Origin: Oopsacas minuta
Lineage: Eukaryota > Porifera > Hexactinellida > Lyssacinosida > Leucopsacidae
DNA: 64,000 nucleotides
Direction: 5' to 3'
Assembly: GCA_024704765.1 (NCBI GenBank)
Contig: JAKMXF010000188.1
Location: forward strand, 1-64,000
The translations under genes and the position numbers were made by a program. Position 1 is the first letter of the stretch, and each line of letters begins with the position of its first letter. Under the pieces are notes generated by a model that ran no database searches, was not told the DNA's origin, and was given only the letters and a program-made list of their open reading frames with translations. Shown here one piece after another: positions 30,970 through 43,762 of the stretch.

Positions 30970-31898
30970 GATATACTCTAAGTGGACAAAAGTATTTCAA
31001 AACACAAATATATTGTCATAAATTGTATACTCTTTCCCGTTCCTATATATTGTGTAGTCTATTATTCGTAGCTGCTATGTAGTAATTTGTATAGAATAAC
31101 ATATGTTTTTCAAGAATTTCAAAAAAATATTTTCGATTTACACTTTTTGAAGGTGTTAATTATTAATAATTATTAGATAATTATTGATAATCAAAATATG
31201 TGGTATTTCAAAGCCTATTAAGAATCTATAATTTCTGGCTTGATATTTGAATTCTACGTAGGCGAGTTACCCCAGATTGAAATTTCCAATCGGATTGAAC
31301 AATTTTTACCAGAGTTATAGATGAATTTCAATTTGTGCCATTTGTGCCACCTTTTGCCCAAGGTGGCACAAGTGGCCGCTACCAAGAGGTTATTATGGAA
31401 TTCAAGGGTTAGCATAGTCATATCATTCGAAAATATTACTTCGACTTATTCCTCCTAGCCCTAGTTGCTTTCCTTGTAGTGGCGCTTTTTCCTGCCACCT
31501 ATGCCACTTTTTGAAAAAAGTGGCACAAGTAGGACAAATTGAAATTCTTCTATAACTTTAGTAAAAATTGTTCAATCCGATTGGAAATTTCAATCTGGGG
31601 TAACTCGCCTACGTAGAATTCAAATATCAAGTCAGAAATTATAGATTCTTAATAGGCTTTGAATTACCACGTATTTTGATTATCAATAATTATCTAATAA
31701 TTATTAATAATTAACACCTTCCAAAAGTGTAAATCGAAATTATTTTTTTGAAATTCTTGAAAAACATATGTTATTCTATACAAATTACTACATAGCAGCT
31801 ACGAATATAGACTACACAATATATAGGAACGGGAAAGAGTATCAATTTATGACAATATATTTGTGTTTTGAAATACTTTTGTCCACTTAGAGTATCTC
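30970..31898. mobile_element. Large foldback element, arms about 385 bp
   Basis: The left arm 30970-31355 and right arm 31515-31898 are inverted copies, beginning gatatactctaagtggacaa and ending ttgtccacttagagtat. The arms differ at scattered positions. The centre (31356-31514) contains further small hairpins built on gtgccacctt and aagtggcac. No ORF is present. Structure and size fit a foldback-type DNA transposon or a large MITE. Confidence 0.88.
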
Positions 31899-32088
31899 TG
31901 ATATCTGATATGAGACTCTTCCATTAGTTGAATTCGAGAATTATAGAATAAGAATTTTAGTTTCAAAAATAATATTGGATAACTTCACTTGAAATATATA
32001 CAATTTATTTAAGATTAAAAGGTCACAAGATCGAGGAACCATAAATATATTATTATTTAAATAATGCTACGTATTGTAGGGGGGCTAT

Positions 32089-32314
32089 TTGTACCAAAAT
32101 CCATTATTATCTGGTACAAATGGTCCCCCTTAGTTAATATATACGATTTTAAGCGAAAGGTCAAGGGAAGCCAAATAAATAGAAATGAAGCCATATTGAA
32201 TTGTTACTAAAAAGTGCTTCGTAAGCAAGGGGACCATATGTACCAAAACCTATCACGATCTGGTACATATGATCCCCCGGACCAAATATCCAGAGGGGAC
32301 CATATGTACCAGAG
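32089..32314. repeat. Cluster of gaccatatgtacca words in both orientations
   Basis: Forms of tggtacatatggtcc or its complement occur at about 32090-32135, 32235-32280 and 32299-32314, and once at 30776 on the other side of the foldback element. They often pair head to head about 25 bp apart. Confidence 0.65.
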
Positions 32315-32347
32315 CAATACAAACATATATGTATAAATAAATATATA

Positions 32348-32606
32348 CAGTCAAACCTGCCTAACGGCTACATTATATTGTGATCGCCTCCCATAAGGTC
32401 TACCTTTGACAAGTACCTTGGGTGGCCATCATTAACTACTCTCACTATATTATCTTAATTATGGGTCTCTTGTCTTAAAGGCCAACTTCTCTATATCAGC
32501 ACCATTAACATAACGTTACTACCACACTAGTGTATAACTGTCAACCTCTCTTAAACGACCACTTTTGGCCAGTCCCTTCGGTGGCCGTAATAGACAAGTT
32601 TGACTG
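32348..32606. mobile_element. pogo/Tc1-type MITE (259 bp) with TA duplication
   Basis: The ends cagtcaaacctgcctaacgg and the inverse ccgtaatagacaagtttgactg are flanked by TA. It is non-coding. Confidence 0.85.
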
Positions 32607-33143
32607 TATATATATACCGGCGCTCGACAAAATTGAAATTCCGTGTTGGCTAACTTAGCAACCACCTCGCATAACTAAGCCAAAATACAACATTTTTTGG
32701 TGGCTTAAGGAAAATTCTGGTGGCTATAGCCACCAAACCACTGGATTTGTCGAGCACTGAATTACATACAGATTAATAGTATAGATACTATTACAACGCA
32801 ATTAATCTGTATATATGTTACAGTCAATACCCGAAATCTGTCAGGGACGCGTAAAATGGTATGTATTGTTTTACTGTACCGAATATACTTCAGAATAGTG
32901 GCTCACTATTAAAATACGTGCATTAAATTTATGTATCGTGTTAACTACTAGTTAGTGAGCCAGTACACACCATTCGAATAAATATTTCTTAACCTCTCCT
33001 TTTTGGACAGATTTTGATTCTGCTAATAATTTCCAATTCAACATCATGCATTGTCCCGCTTATCTCTTCACCATGGTTAGCTAGCCTGCGAATGTTCATT
33101 TCGGCTCTAAATTATATCATACAATACTCTTGAATATAGCGTA

Positions 33144-36100
33144 GTGTGTAGAGTCAACATTATGTCTCGTTTTCTTGTGAATCATCTATCTGCCATGAGT
33201 CGGCTCTGTCGTGTGACTGTATTGAGACCTCTCTTAACTCCCAGCACTACTCAGGTGAGATTCCAGACAACTGACATAAAGCATCGAGACCGTTTGATTC
33301 AGAAAGAATTAGGAATAGCTAGGTATGTCGGTATGAAGACTGTATACTCCGCCGACATAGAGACATGTACTGTTGTTCCTAATCACACACCGCTACCTGT
33401 GTATCAGGTGCTGGATAATGAGGGATGTGTACATGATACAGATCAGCTGTCTCTGTCTAATCAAGAGGTTTTGGATATATACAAACAAATGGTTAGTTAC
33501 ATATCTGTTTGTATTTAATTCTTTAGTTCTAACAAAGGTAGACGATTGAAATCAGAATATTATGTGGGATAATTATAGTTACAGTATATCCTCCAAAGGT
33601 GGGGTGTCTGGGAAGCATTTGTAAGACTCTAAACCCGAATTGCTAATACCCCACTTCTAACAACCAAAATTTACCATTATTTCCATTCATTAAGAGTTTT
33701 AGCACATAATATGAATTATTTTAGGCTGTCTCACTCTGGATTTTTCACTGTATATTTACTCCAGTTATGATAAATAACCACTTTAGTAGATTCATTTTCC
33801 TGTGGTCTTCGATACAGATTCTCCACTCCTACCTTGTAAAGCCCCAATTCGGCAGGTTCTAATGCATTTTAGCCCACTAATGAGAATACATAATTGAATC
33901 ATCGCATATGTACAATTTCACCTTTTGAGGTTCCACTGTAATTGGTTTACTGCGGGATTTTTCCGTTCTCTAAAATACCGTCTGGTTCCACCTAATTAAT
34001 TCGGAATTGAGCGAATGAAAATTGTATTGTTGTTGTCAACATAATAAATTGATAGGTAAATAGTCTAACATCAGTGAATAGATACATATTTAGGGGAGAA
34101 ACCATATGCTCTATTTTAGGAGTTATTGCAGTGTTCTCACCTGACCATTTTGACGCATCAGGCCGATACGTTTGAACAGAAGAACTTGCAAGTTATAATG
34201 TCAACTAATATTCTACGATTTTCCAGTCGATGCTTAATACATTACAGGGCTGGATTCGGTTAGCCGGTTAGTCGGTTAACCGCCGCTATAACCAGTTAAC
34301 TGCTAGGAGAAAATATATTCGGTTAACCGAATACTACCGGAAAAATGTGTGATTTAATCTAAGTTGTTTAATACGTCTTTTAATGAAGACGGATTACGTA
34401 TAATACGTACAAATAGATCACGTATAACGTATTATACGTTATACGCGTATTATACAACTTAGGATTTAATTACGTCAAAAAGGTACTAAAATCTCGTTTT
34501 TGGTGCGGGAATTGTTAAACCGAAGTGGTAAATTTTGTGTTCCTTTTCACTACGAACATAACACCATTCTGAGCTCTTAACAGCTCAATTCGAACTGTAA
34601 AAAGAATTTTGAAGAACGTAGTGTAAACCTCTGTTTTATTCATATATCACGATCTGAAGTATCAATAACTATTTATAATAGCTTGTACAGGAGGGAATAT
34701 CTTGTATCTTGGTGTTAATTAATACTTCTGTTATAACACACATAGATATATACCAATACCAACAACTACTACTCCTACATAAGAATATAGTCTGTTTATT
34801 CGTGTACCAATACACTCCTCTGTTAGTAGAGTTACTACTAAAGTACCAGCGTTAGCTAATGGAACAGCTGATGAGATGGATACTCTCCCCAGGGTCCAGT
34901 AGAAGAGGAGAGATCCCAGCTGATTAATTCCAAACACTAACCAGTAGCTAATATTAGTCAGTAGATACCATAGATCTGATCCTACCTGACCAGTGATAGA
35001 TGTACTCTTGTTATTGTTTAATCCACTGCTTGCTGATCTAAGTAGTGGGTTAGTAACTCCCCATAATAGTGCTACTAGTGATAGCAGTCCTATACTCAAT
35101 AGCTCCATTTAATAATATCTGTAATAAATTTGAATAATACATATATACTAGTACAGCGGAGTCGGTTATAAGAACATTACCGTGAACTGGACATAATGTT
35201 CTTATAACAGGTATGTAGTAATTGTGGGTGCCGGAGATGAAAACACTTCATTTAAATTTTAGATAGATTTGGATGTAGGGATAATATTATGGAAACATGT
35301 CACATATCTACAGTATGATGAAGTATGCCTATTCTACAAACATACCTGTAATAAGAACCAATTAGACTTCTACTCTAAGAGTGTTCTTATAACCAGAACA
35401 AATTCTATTGGGGTGTATGGCAACTGTTTTCCAGTAAAATGTCCTTTTATCCAGTAAAAATCTATGGAGTAGAATACAAAAGATTCAGTAAATCAAGTTA
35501 AGGTCCTTATAACCAGCATTTACCTCATAACAATTAAGAGATAATAATCTTGTTAGTTACAATACACCACTATATCTTGCCATCATCATCTTGAGTATAT
35601 CCTAGTGTGGAGCTCCTTGATATTTCCATCTGAATAGTCTCCGGTCACGATATTATGTTTCTTGTCAAAACAGACTATGTATTCACATTTATTTGTGTAT
35701 TACCCTGCTGACTACATATATGAAAGAGCGTATGCGTGGCTTCTCACCAGCTGGAGAAAACACGTGAAGACATTGATTATTTGTAGAAACTCAGAACACA
35801 GAACCATCAATTAGTTTTACGTATCACCTTCATAGTGTAATGTGTAGTTACTTTAGTTACCAATTTGTAGTTTGGAAACTACTGGAATATGGAATGAACC
35901 ACGAATCACTAACTATAAATCTTCATCATGCATCACATAGCATCACACTGTTTTATTGTATTCTCCTATAGTAGAGAATACACTTATACGACCTGAACTA
36001 AATCTATGTTCTACTTAGATGAGCTGTGTATTTCTCATCTGAAGCTACTCCTCTAGAATATTCAAATTCCCCATCAGCTGGTCCTTTCTTACCAACAGAT

Positions 36101-39100
36101 ATCCTTGGTTGTGGAGGTCGAGATACTCTCCTCTATCTGTTGAGTGTCTTACTGAAACAGTACCTCAGTCCCCTCACAGTAAGATGTAGCTCTTTTTTCT
36201 CAACGCCCATCTCCTCTGTGGCTCTACCATCCTCTCTCTCATGGTGTGGAGTGTGTTCTCTTTTATTTGGGTTTGTAAGTTAGCTTTGGATTCCTATAAC
36301 TGAAGTATAGTTTGGTTACGTCCGTTTTCCGCAGCCCTTCTATCTGTTTCTCTCTGAACTCTGTGATTAGTTCAACACGTCTTCTGTTGAGACAGACTAC
36401 CTGATGATCAAACAGCTGATTAATAAATCCTATGGGAATGATTTTATTGGGAATAAGCAGTTATAAGCAACCCTGACTGTATCTATAATCTGTTGTTTCT
36501 AACCAGAATAAGCTTCTGGCATTGCAAAATTCGGAAATTACTCTCGGAGTGTGGGTGACTCCATTAGGCGTATGGGGCAAAATATATCTAGGATTGTGAT
36601 TATTATGATCTATCTTCATACCAGTTAACATTAGCATCCTGATTAAAACGTATTTATTACGTAAATCACATCACAAGAGCGTTAGGGCAATAGGAGCGTG
36701 CTCCCTAGAACCTATATGAACCCTGAAGGGTGTTTAACATGTTGAAAGGAATTAATCTATTCCAATTCTTAATTTCCCTGAGATTAGCCATTTTATTAAC
36801 TATATTCCTAGGTAACATTAACACTGATGGACAAGCTGCTTTACGATGCTCAGAGACACGGTAGAATCAGTTTCTACATGGCCTGTACAGGAGAGGAGGC
36901 TATACACTTTGGATCATCTGCTGGACTATCTCATGAAGACATGGTGTATGCTCAGTACAGAGAAGCTGGTGTTCTCATGTATAGGGGGTTCTCACCTGAA
37001 GAATGTATGAATCAGTGTACAGGTAATGTATTGGATTTAGGCAAGGCTCGCCAGATGCCTGTACACTATGGCAGCAGGAAGCTAAACTACCAACATATAT
37101 CATCTCCACTCGGTACACAGATACCACAGGCACCTGGCACTGCATACGCTTTTAAGCTACAAGGAGCTAACAAGTGTGTATGTGTGTTCTTTGGGGATGG
37201 ATCAGCTAGTGAGGGAGATTGTCATGCTGCTATGAACTTTGCTACTACACTACAGTGTCCTGTGTTATTCTTTTGCAGGAATAATGGGTATGTTATAATT
37301 GTTATTCATAATTATGGTTTCATATTACAGTAGAACCTGCATAATCTGACACTCGTTGGGAAACGAAGAAAATTTCGGATGAGTAAATTGTCGGATTATA
37401 CAGGTGTTCTCGTATATACTAATGTAAAATTCAAGACATATGGTTGTCAAATATCAAGTATGTAGTATACTATATTTACATTGTAAACGATAATGTTGGA
37501 TTATGAAGGGAAAATCACCTCCATAATCCGACATTTGTTGAAATATGTACATCTCAGATAAATGAAAGCTAAATCGCTAAATCGTCGGTTTATAGAGGTC
37601 GAATTTATATTACTTGATCATCATTAAATTGTCGGATTACGGAGTAGCGAGGTTCCGGGTTATTGAGGTTGTTTTCTATACAAAACTATCCGTGAAAAGA
37701 AATAATGTCGGTTTAGCGAAATTCCGGATTACAGAGGTGTCGGATTATGCAGGTTCCACTATATATCGTATTTCATCTAAATGAATCTGTAATTGAATAA
37801 TTAAGTCTATGGATGCCAAAAGATGTAAATTCCCAGTGATGGACTTAATTTGCCAAAACAGAGAATTTATGTTTAATAGTGGCCCGGAGGATTACTGGAG
37901 AAGGAGAAGACGCTCTATAATAATAGTTTAGCTTTTACAGAAGCCGTTAGATTCTAACATGTCAGTGTATTTTAGTGTAACTTAGTACTAGCCAGCTGTC
38001 TTCCCTTGATTTCTGGCACTATGGTCAGGTGTCCCCTTTATGTCAGATGTCCCCCCTCCAAGACGGCTGTAGACCTAACTATGTGCCAGTTTCTTACTGT
38101 ATTTAACACACTTGTACAAGTGGATGGTCTTGTCATGTTTAGCATGTATACTTTGATCATAAACGCTGTAGTAACAAGCTGGGGTAGTATTGTTCAAGAT
38201 CGATCATTAATCAATTCATGATAATATATACTTATACAGCGCCGTCCAATCAGGACAGAAATTCATTTTGGGACATCGAGGACTAATGTATTGACTCTTG
38301 TGCCACGAATCTAGGAAGTCTCCTTAGTGTCATTAGTACAAGGAACTTTTTGGTATAGTACCATGAGTCTAGGCGTATTAAATTAGGAGACGCGTTGTAC
38401 TATACGAAACTCCTCAGTAGCTTACTAGCAAATTTGTTTATTACTACCAAAATTTGAGTCTAATTACGGTTTTATTGTGTAACATTACATCCATAAATCA
38501 CTAGACCTGATAGTACATACACTATAAGATAAAATATCTCCCATTTAGATACGCTATATCTACTCCTGCTACTGAGCAGTATGCTGGAGATGGAATAGCC
38601 ATGAGAGCTATAGGTTACGGGATGGAAGCTGTGCGAGTAGATGGTAATGACCTATTCGCTGTGTATAATGCTGTGAAACACTACAGAGAGCGTGCTGTTA
38701 CGGAGAATGCTCCTTTCCTTATAGAAGCTATGACTTATAGAGTAGGACATCATAGTACTAGTGATGACTGGAAGGCTTACCGCTATGAGAATGAAGTACA
38801 TGAGTTAGGGCTCAACTCTTGTCCTGTCAAGAGAGTTAAACTGTTTTTGATAAAGCAAGGCTTGTGGACTTCAGAGGAAGATGAAGATTTTATTCAACAG
38901 GTAAAGTACTGTTACTATTTTCATGTAGGGATTATATTTTTAATTATTTCCCGTTTTACAACATTTAGCTATAACTATTTGATAGGATTGATACAAATAT
39001 TCGAATTCGTAACGGACTACAATTTAGCTCTACAATTAATTTATATAATGTGGTATAGTTAGTATAACAGTGGATACTGGTTATGAGAACACCCTTTGGA

Positions 39101-39717
39101 ACAACAAAATACCTAAAGTCTTCCCCTAATTTCCCTGACCTTAACTAACTCCTATCTATAATCGATCCGAACAAGTAACCTACCAAGCCATGTACTGGTC
39201 AATTTAGTTTGTGCTATGCGTTAATTAAACTCTAGCTACGCCCTACCTCTTTTAGCCCTTATTTAAAACTGCACATATTATTGAGTACAACGTTTTAGAG
39301 GAGAATGAATTTTTGATTCACATCCCATTTCCACAGGATTGTCTGTGGGAATTCCCATATGAGAATTACCACATGGGTAAGGAAACCATTTTACATCTCT
39401 TTTCCCATGGTAATTCCCATTCCTACGGCAACCCTGTAGAGACAGGGTCCACTTAATCTGTTAGTCCAACTTTCTGGGTTCTGCCGGAAACCCCATGATT
39501 CCTGGAGAAGCCGGCCTTGCTAACATTTACTGTTCTTTAGACAAGAAGTACTCTAATCCAAACTCTAGAGAAAGCAGAACGTCAGCCTAAACCAGGATTA
39601 GACTCTCTCTTCACGGATGTTTATGACAAAATACCTTCTAATCTGATAGATCAGAGAAATGAAATAACCAATCATATCAGAAAATACCCCAATGAATATC
39701 CCAAACATTATCAATAG
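33144..39717 (+). CDS. BCKDHA: Branched-chain 2-oxoacid dehydrogenase E1 alpha
   Basis: Four exons join in frame: 33144-33491, 36812-37287, 38549-38900 and 39541-39717, all with GT/AG ends, for 450 residues (human 445). This mitochondrial matrix enzyme is the thiamine-diphosphate E1 subunit that decarboxylates the 2-oxoacids of Leu, Ile and Val. The first exon gives a basic, hydroxyl-rich transit peptide; Met7 (33162) is an equally good start. Landmarks are [22 protein letters not shown], the diphosphate site [19 protein letters not shown] across the exon 2-3 junction and the kinase-regulated phospho-loop [11 protein letters not shown]-type block (GHHSTSDD present). Intron 1 (3.3 kb) holds TMEM234 and another coding relic on the minus strand; intron 2 holds a MITE. 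Confidence 0.95.
34731..35108 (-). CDS. TMEM234: TMEM234-like small membrane protein
   Basis: This intronless 125-residue, four-helix membrane protein of the TMEM234/EamA-like group has the family opening [20 protein letters not shown]. Its later helices contain the blocks [13 protein letters not shown] and [15 protein letters not shown], and [15 protein letters not shown] closes it. The human protein is of similar size and its molecular role is poorly known. The gene is nested entirely within intron 1 of BCKDHA on the opposite strand. Confidence 0.9.
   Translation of the reverse strand: MELLSIGLLSLVALLWGVTNPLLRSASSGLNNNKSTSITGQVGSDLWYLLTNISYWLVFGINQLGSLLFYWTLGRVSISSAVPLANAGTLVVTLLTEECIGTRINRLYSYVGVVVVGIGIYLCVL
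35109..36003. other. BCKDHA intron 1, no gene recognised
   Basis: An inverted pair, gttataagaacattac and the form taatgttcttataac, lies at 35168-35212. The words ttcttataaccag recur at 35383 and 35507, which resembles a broken pogo-type element. The rest is A+T-rich. Confidence 0.45.
36004..36640 (-). pseudogene. Unidentified coding region, broken, in BCKDHA intron 1
   Basis: The minus strand keeps a coding-like character for about 630 bp. From an ATG near 36640 one frame reads through [19 protein letters not shown], has a stop near 36450, and continues in the same frame with [20 protein letters not shown] and a charged helix to about 36270. A second frame then continues with [17 protein letters not shown] and, after one more stop, [20 protein letters not shown] to a final stop at 36004. 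Low-complexity explanations do not fit. It could be a pseudogene, a gene with small introns I did not resolve, or a gene with sequence errors. I do not recognise the family. Confidence 0.45.
37328..37761. mobile_element. pogo/Tc1-type MITE in BCKDHA intron 2
   Basis: The ends cagtagaacctgcataatct and gattatgcaggttccact are inverted copies, and internal gtcggattat words repeat several times in both directions. The element takes up about a third of the intron and is non-coding. Confidence 0.85.
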
Positions 39718-40582
39718 TCAATGCACCATTATTACTCATTTATACGTACATTTAATCTCTCTAATTTGTAATTCTATTGCTAGGTTAAGTTAATTTAACT
39801 TTTTTCGTTCAATTTCTAACAAATGGCCAAAATTGTAACAATACATACGTGATTACCATAGAATTATAATTCTATTGGGTAATTGATTAACCAACACATA
39901 TGTATACAGGTTTGCTAGCGATACAACATTTCATGTTTGGTGTGTAGTTTCGTTGTTTTCTAACTGCCTTAAATTTGTACATATGTTTATACTGTATTGC
40001 ATATTGTTTAAGAATTATTACCCTTGTGTTTCGCATTCAGATTTACAGTGTTTATTATGCTATTTATTGTATTATTTTTGTAGTATTTGAATAATTAATT
40101 ATTTATCTACGTATAAAACAAATCCAATGTAACTCTGGAAGAATTAAAGCCAGGGCAATTGGAGCCCACTGCATTTTAGAAGAGCGGAAGATGGAATTCG
40201 TTCCCTAGAAATGGGAGCATAGCGCTTGATACTCTTCCAGCTTACATTTGGTACCCTAGCGATCGTTCTGTTCTACTATCTATTATTATGTGTTAAATTA
40301 AATAGATTCCATAAGAACTTAGAGATATGTACAGCTGTGTGTACCTGCTATATATCAGGCTTAAATAGTAGATATAAATGCCAATCTGGTTTCTCAACAA
40401 TCCATGAGAGCCTGTGAGAACGGCTACAATTTATGAGAATTTAAAATTCAATCGTGAGATCACTCAAATTTTTTGATATTTAAAAAGCCTTAAGAATTGG
40501 CATATCTGAGACGGTTTATACACTTGTATTTTAATAATTAATATTAAACATATGCTTTTTGTAGTAATCCCTTGTTATAATA
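39718..40582. other. Intergenic, no gene recognised
   Basis: This A+T-rich spacer between BCKDHA and the DRC10-like gene contains neither coding homology nor a repeat I could match. The hydrophobic frame at 40226-40417 has no family resemblance and is probably chance. Confidence 0.4.
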
Positions 40583-43500
40583 ATGGGAGAGTTACAACTT
40601 AATTCACTTGTTGGCATAGATGGTCCGAGGAAGAAGCTTACAGGAATAGATTCTCAGAGAATACTCAGAGTACTAGATGAGTATATCATTAAATTAGAGC
40701 TGCTATCCTGCTTGCCTCCTGCCCTTGAGCAAATAGATAGATTGTCTATTGATTTAGGAGCAGATCTCAGATTACAACTAATTCATTACAGAAGTTTGAT
40801 TCAAAAGGCTGGACTAGAACGTCTTTCTGATAAAACAGAGTCACAAGCTACTGAAGTCATGCAGTCTATTATACGAGGATTCTATGTCAATCCTAGTGCT
40901 ATGTCTAATCTGAAGAGCAAGTTCTACAAGGATCAATCTCCCTCCTTCAATGAGTATATTAAGAAACTAAAAGAATTCAGGTAATGCATAACCATAGCAT
41001 TCTATACACTAAGGCAATGATAGTTCATGAAAATTTGGACCAGAGACAGCGATATAAAGAGATGAATTTATGTAGGGAATCCTAGCATTTCCTATAGTCT
41101 CAAAATGGTACACTTTCAACTCTGTCGTGTGAATTCCCTATTTAAATTCATTGCTATATATCGCTGTCACTGGTCCAAATTTTCAATGGACTATCATTGC
41201 CTTAACGTATAGGGTACTCTCCGTATAGAATGCTATAACATAACATAACAGAATATCAATGGTTGGACTAGCAGAATTTCGCAGAGCGAAATTCCCTATT
41301 GCCTTCATGGCGTCGACGAAAACAACCAGCAGTCGTTACTAGTTGAATCTTTCCATGTGATTATGGTACTTTGGCTTGGGACCACATTTGTACAATTTCA
41401 GACTTCCATATATCCTTGTTCGATATTACGGGAGTTGAATGTACACACGCGAAGTAAGTGTATGGAAATATACTGAAATAGATTAAATTTATAGTTTGTC
41501 CTAACTAAATTGACTTATTATCTTTAATAAACTGAATTATATCCATATTCTACTAGATCAGTATTATTAGACCGTCTTGTTACGAGCAGACAAGAAGAAG
41601 TGAATAGAAATCAGAGCCTAAAGGTGCTGGAAGAGAGGAGAGAAGCTCTGAGTATTGACCTAGTGTCAATCAATAAGGAAGTACAAAAAGCTGTATCTAA
41701 GAGGGACACTGATTTAGGGAAGAAGAATGCAAATGTAAGCTGTTATTATACGTGTATTCTAATAGCTACAATACACTCCCCTTAATAGAGATAGACCCAC
41801 CGGTTAATCGAGTCAATTGGCCAGAAACAGAACCATACAAATAATATTAAATTACTCCGGTTAACCAGGTCGGAATGACCTAATCTCAATCTGACCTATT
41901 AAGCGAAGTCTACTGTACTTGTGTATTTATTAATCTATTAGTTTATCAACGTCATTTTGCTGTGATTATCTCATACGAGCCTTCGGCTAAATCGTTTGCT
42001 TTATTTCTATGAAAACAACGATAAATTCTTGCATATTATTAACCATTGCATCGTACAGCTTTTGATATCCATAGTATTACAAATCGCGGTATAAAATAAT
42101 TATCCAATCCTGCTATTTTCTTATCTTTAATAATCAATAACTTATCAAGAATGCAAACAATTATACTTTTACAAATGTATAATGTAGTCATAAATATTAA
42201 TTTAATATATTATCTCTTCTTTAGTTGAAATACCTGAAAGCTGAAATGGAAACTTTACAGAGAATGCATCAGGAGGATGTACAGCTTGCTAGAGATGAAA
42301 CGAAGAAACAGAAAGAACAATATGGGAGCAATCATTTACAGAGAAAACAAAAATTATCAGAACAAGAAATTTCCCAAACTAAAAAACTGAATGGTAACCT
42401 CATCGCTAATAGACAATCTGAAGCTGTTCTGAGGGAGAGAAAGGAGAGGATAGAGCAGGAAGTTGATAATTGGATTCAACGGTATTCTTTATGCTAAACT
42501 ATAATTAATATTGTTCTTGGCAATAATTACAGATATATAATCAGTGATTCATACGTCACAATGAACACTAAATTATGCACTAAAGTAGACTGTCGTTCTA
42601 ATGTACATCGAAAACAGGGAACAACGAATACCATTCTCCTTTGCCGTAATTTTATGGTTTCTGACTTTTGCTTAAAATATGTTCTTATAACCAGCTGATA
42701 TGTTGTTTATGTGAAATTTGCATTGAGGTAGCTGCAATTTCCCAAGGTGGACCTCAGATTTGATTTTGTTTCCTAAAACTTGGATCCAATCAGTGATGAA
42801 TCCAGGATTTGGTAAAGGAGGAACAAGCGTCAGCGATTGTATGAGGGGGCCTGGGGGCAGTGGCGTAACAAGACGAAAAATTCGTAATTTCTACATTTTG
42901 GTCTTAGAATATCAATTGAAAAGTCGGAGCGAGCAAAAATTTGAGTGTCAAGAACTTTAGAAATGTACGGAATATTTTAAATACCTGTTGAGAGCAAGTC
43001 CATGGTCTACTATATAGACGGCTAGCTAAGCAAAGAATTGCCAAAATAATTGGTAACACCGGAGCTGCTATGTGGTTTTGGATAGTAATCTGGGCACTTT
43101 GTTTGTCGAGTATTATGAAATTCTCAAAAATATCGAAATTTGGAGAATTATGATGTGTTTTTGTAGTCATGATGACGCAATAATCCCATGATGAGTCAGC
43201 CTTTAGAAATAAAATACAGTCTATTCTGTTTATTCAAACATTCGCTTTCTTGAACACATTTGATTGGTACCAGGATATTGCATACCCGGGGCAAAATCTT
43301 ATTATATTTTCGTCAGTGATGGTCTGAGGATGTGGCAGAACCGGGGCCGGGTCGGGGCCTGGATTTTCTAATCCGGGCAAATGCCCCGTTTGCTCCCTTG
43401 AGACCTCCACTGCCTGTGATGTCGACTGTAATAATATTCTCGTCAACAGATATGACAGTGATCTAGGGGAGAAACAAGACCGCATTGACGACTTGACAGA

Positions 43501-43762
43501 ACAGCTAGAAGAACGGAGCTCAGATTTGAAGGAGTTAGATCAGAAACTCTTCGTGCTAGAGAAAGAATACTTAGTTGTTGTGGAGGAGAGACAGAAGGAG
43601 AGGAAGAAAATTGAAGAGAAAGACAAACTTTTGAAATTACAAACTGAAGCTGTAACCAAGTTACAATACTACTGGCGGAGATACCGTAAGCTACATCCTA
43701 AACGGCCAAAAAGCAAAAAGGCCAAGGGAAAGGGGAAAGGGAAAAAAGGAACAAAGAAGTAG
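40583..43762 (+). CDS. DRC10: Dynein regulatory complex subunit 10-like, IQ-motif coiled-coil protein
   Basis: Four exons join in frame: 40583-40980, 41557-41734, 42225-42481 and 43450-43762, for 381 residues. The protein is of the IQCD/DRC10 type, part of the nexin-dynein regulatory complex of motile cilia, where it helps link doublet microtubules. An N-terminal globular helical region (SQRILRVLDEYIIKLELLS) is followed by long charged coiled coils from about residue 135. Near the end is one IQ motif, TKLQYYWRRYRKLH, and a Lys-rich C-terminus (KAKGKGKGKKGTKK). The human protein is somewhat longer (449). The assignment rests on architecture and the N-terminal block, so another IQ/coiled-coil ciliary protein is possible. 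Confidence 0.75.
40994..41236. repeat. Inverted repeat in DRC10 intron 1
   Basis: Arms about 40994-41080 and 41132-41236 pair over catagcattctatac, aaggcaatgatagt and aaaatttggaccag. The right arm has a small insertion. The segment starts 13 bp after the 5' splice site. Confidence 0.8.
41787..41923. mobile_element. Short TIR element (MITE), copy 2
   Basis: This matches 2938-3092 over most of its length: accggttaatcgagtcaa, ttggccagaaacagaacc and an end near aagcgaagtctact. It lies in DRC10 intron 2. Confidence 0.65.
43046..43205. repeat. Dispersed repeat, shared with 19885-20110
   Basis: Blocks gtaatctgggcactttgt, gagtattatgaaattctc and tcatgatgacgcaataatcc match the copy in the hedgehog-like gene intron 1 in the same order and orientation. 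It lies in DRC10 intron 3. Confidence 0.75.

Noticed and set aside
38006-38221. 71-codon frame in BCKDHA intron 2
   Set aside because: Lies within a well-supported intron and has no homology.
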